Source: Annulohypoxylon bovei var. microspora (Eukaryota > Ascomycota > Sordariomycetes > Xylariales > Hypoxylaceae). Taken from it: a DNA stretch of 45,108 bases. Every line of letters begins with the position of its first letter. The first letter of the stretch is position 1. Under the pieces are notes generated by a model, which saw only the letters and a program-made list of their open reading frames with translations, was not told the origin of the DNA and did no database searches. Location: NCBI GenBank assembly GCA_022836615.1, contig MU405415.1:1-45108 (forward strand), in the 5' to 3' direction. Made by a program: the position numbers and the translations under genes. Below, piece by piece: positions 44,784 through 45,108 of the stretch.

Positions 44784-45108
44784 CCTAGGTGGTGTTGTTG
44801 TAAAACGAGCCCTGAGACCCACTGCCAGCTACAGTGGTTTACTTCCAGGGCTGTTGTAAGTGCTGTTGTAGCTAGGGTGTGCGGTGGTTGCCCTCCAGAT
44901 CTCAGAAAAGAGGGTATAATGATTCCATTTTTAAGAATGATTTTGTTTTTTGAGAATGATTTTGATCTTTCAAACCCATTCTAACTTTTGTTTGTACCTT
45001 TACATACAAATAGTAAGGAGGGGTACATAGAAATGTTAAAATGGTTTCGAAAGTTAAAATGATTCTTAAAGTAAAATGATTATCGCAACACACCTTTTGC
45101 CGCTATGG

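Noticed and set aside
44600..45108. Telomere or subtelomere end
   Set aside because: No TTAGGG-type repeats are present; repeat density alone is not enough.

Overview
This window is nuclear DNA of a filamentous ascomycete (Pezizomycotina). Most genes are split by 45-110 nt GT-AG introns with CTAAC/CTGAC-type branch points. The gene families are typical of this group: a highly reducing polyketide synthase, a fungal rhodopsin-domain protein, a Zn2Cys6 regulator, DUF1776 and an AgdA-like GH31. TACCTAGGTA-type motifs scattered between genes suggest a Sordariomycete, possibly Xylariales, but the sequence alone does not settle this. I rebuilt exon structures by reading frames and splice signals. 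All thirteen gene models give one continuous frame with intact family motifs.

Region A, about 3.9-24.7 kb, looks like a compact polyketide cluster. It holds a BAHD-type acyltransferase (-), an FSH1/LovG-type serine hydrolase (-), a seven-TM rhodopsin-domain protein (+), an 11-exon HR-PKS of 2602 aa (KS-AT-DH-CMeT-ER-KR-ACP) and a DHA1-type MFS transporter (+). The PKS has no release domain. The simplest reading is that the FSH1 hydrolase releases a C-methylated, largely reduced chain, the acyltransferase esterifies it or uses it as acyl donor, and the MFS protein exports it. There is no P450, FAD oxidase or regulator among these genes.

Region B, about 26.0-33.4 kb, looks like conserved or primary-metabolism sequence: a DUF1776 protein, the mRNA 3'-end processing factor Yth1/CPSF30 (convergent with it), and a secreted GH31 alpha-glucosidase. 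It probably marks the right border of the cluster.

Region C, 33.8-43.2 kb, carries a class I SAM methyltransferase, an amidase-signature enzyme, an MBL-fold hydrolase with an N-terminal zinc ribbon, a zinc-independent quinone oxidoreductase and an eight-exon Zn2Cys6 transcription factor. It could be a small catabolic or detoxification set, but that is inference.

Region D, 43.4-45.1 kb, has no genes. It contains a long foldback palindrome, a second hairpin and five or more different tandem repeat arrays. The first 3.9 kb and the 3.6 kb in front of the PKS are also gene-free as far as I can see.
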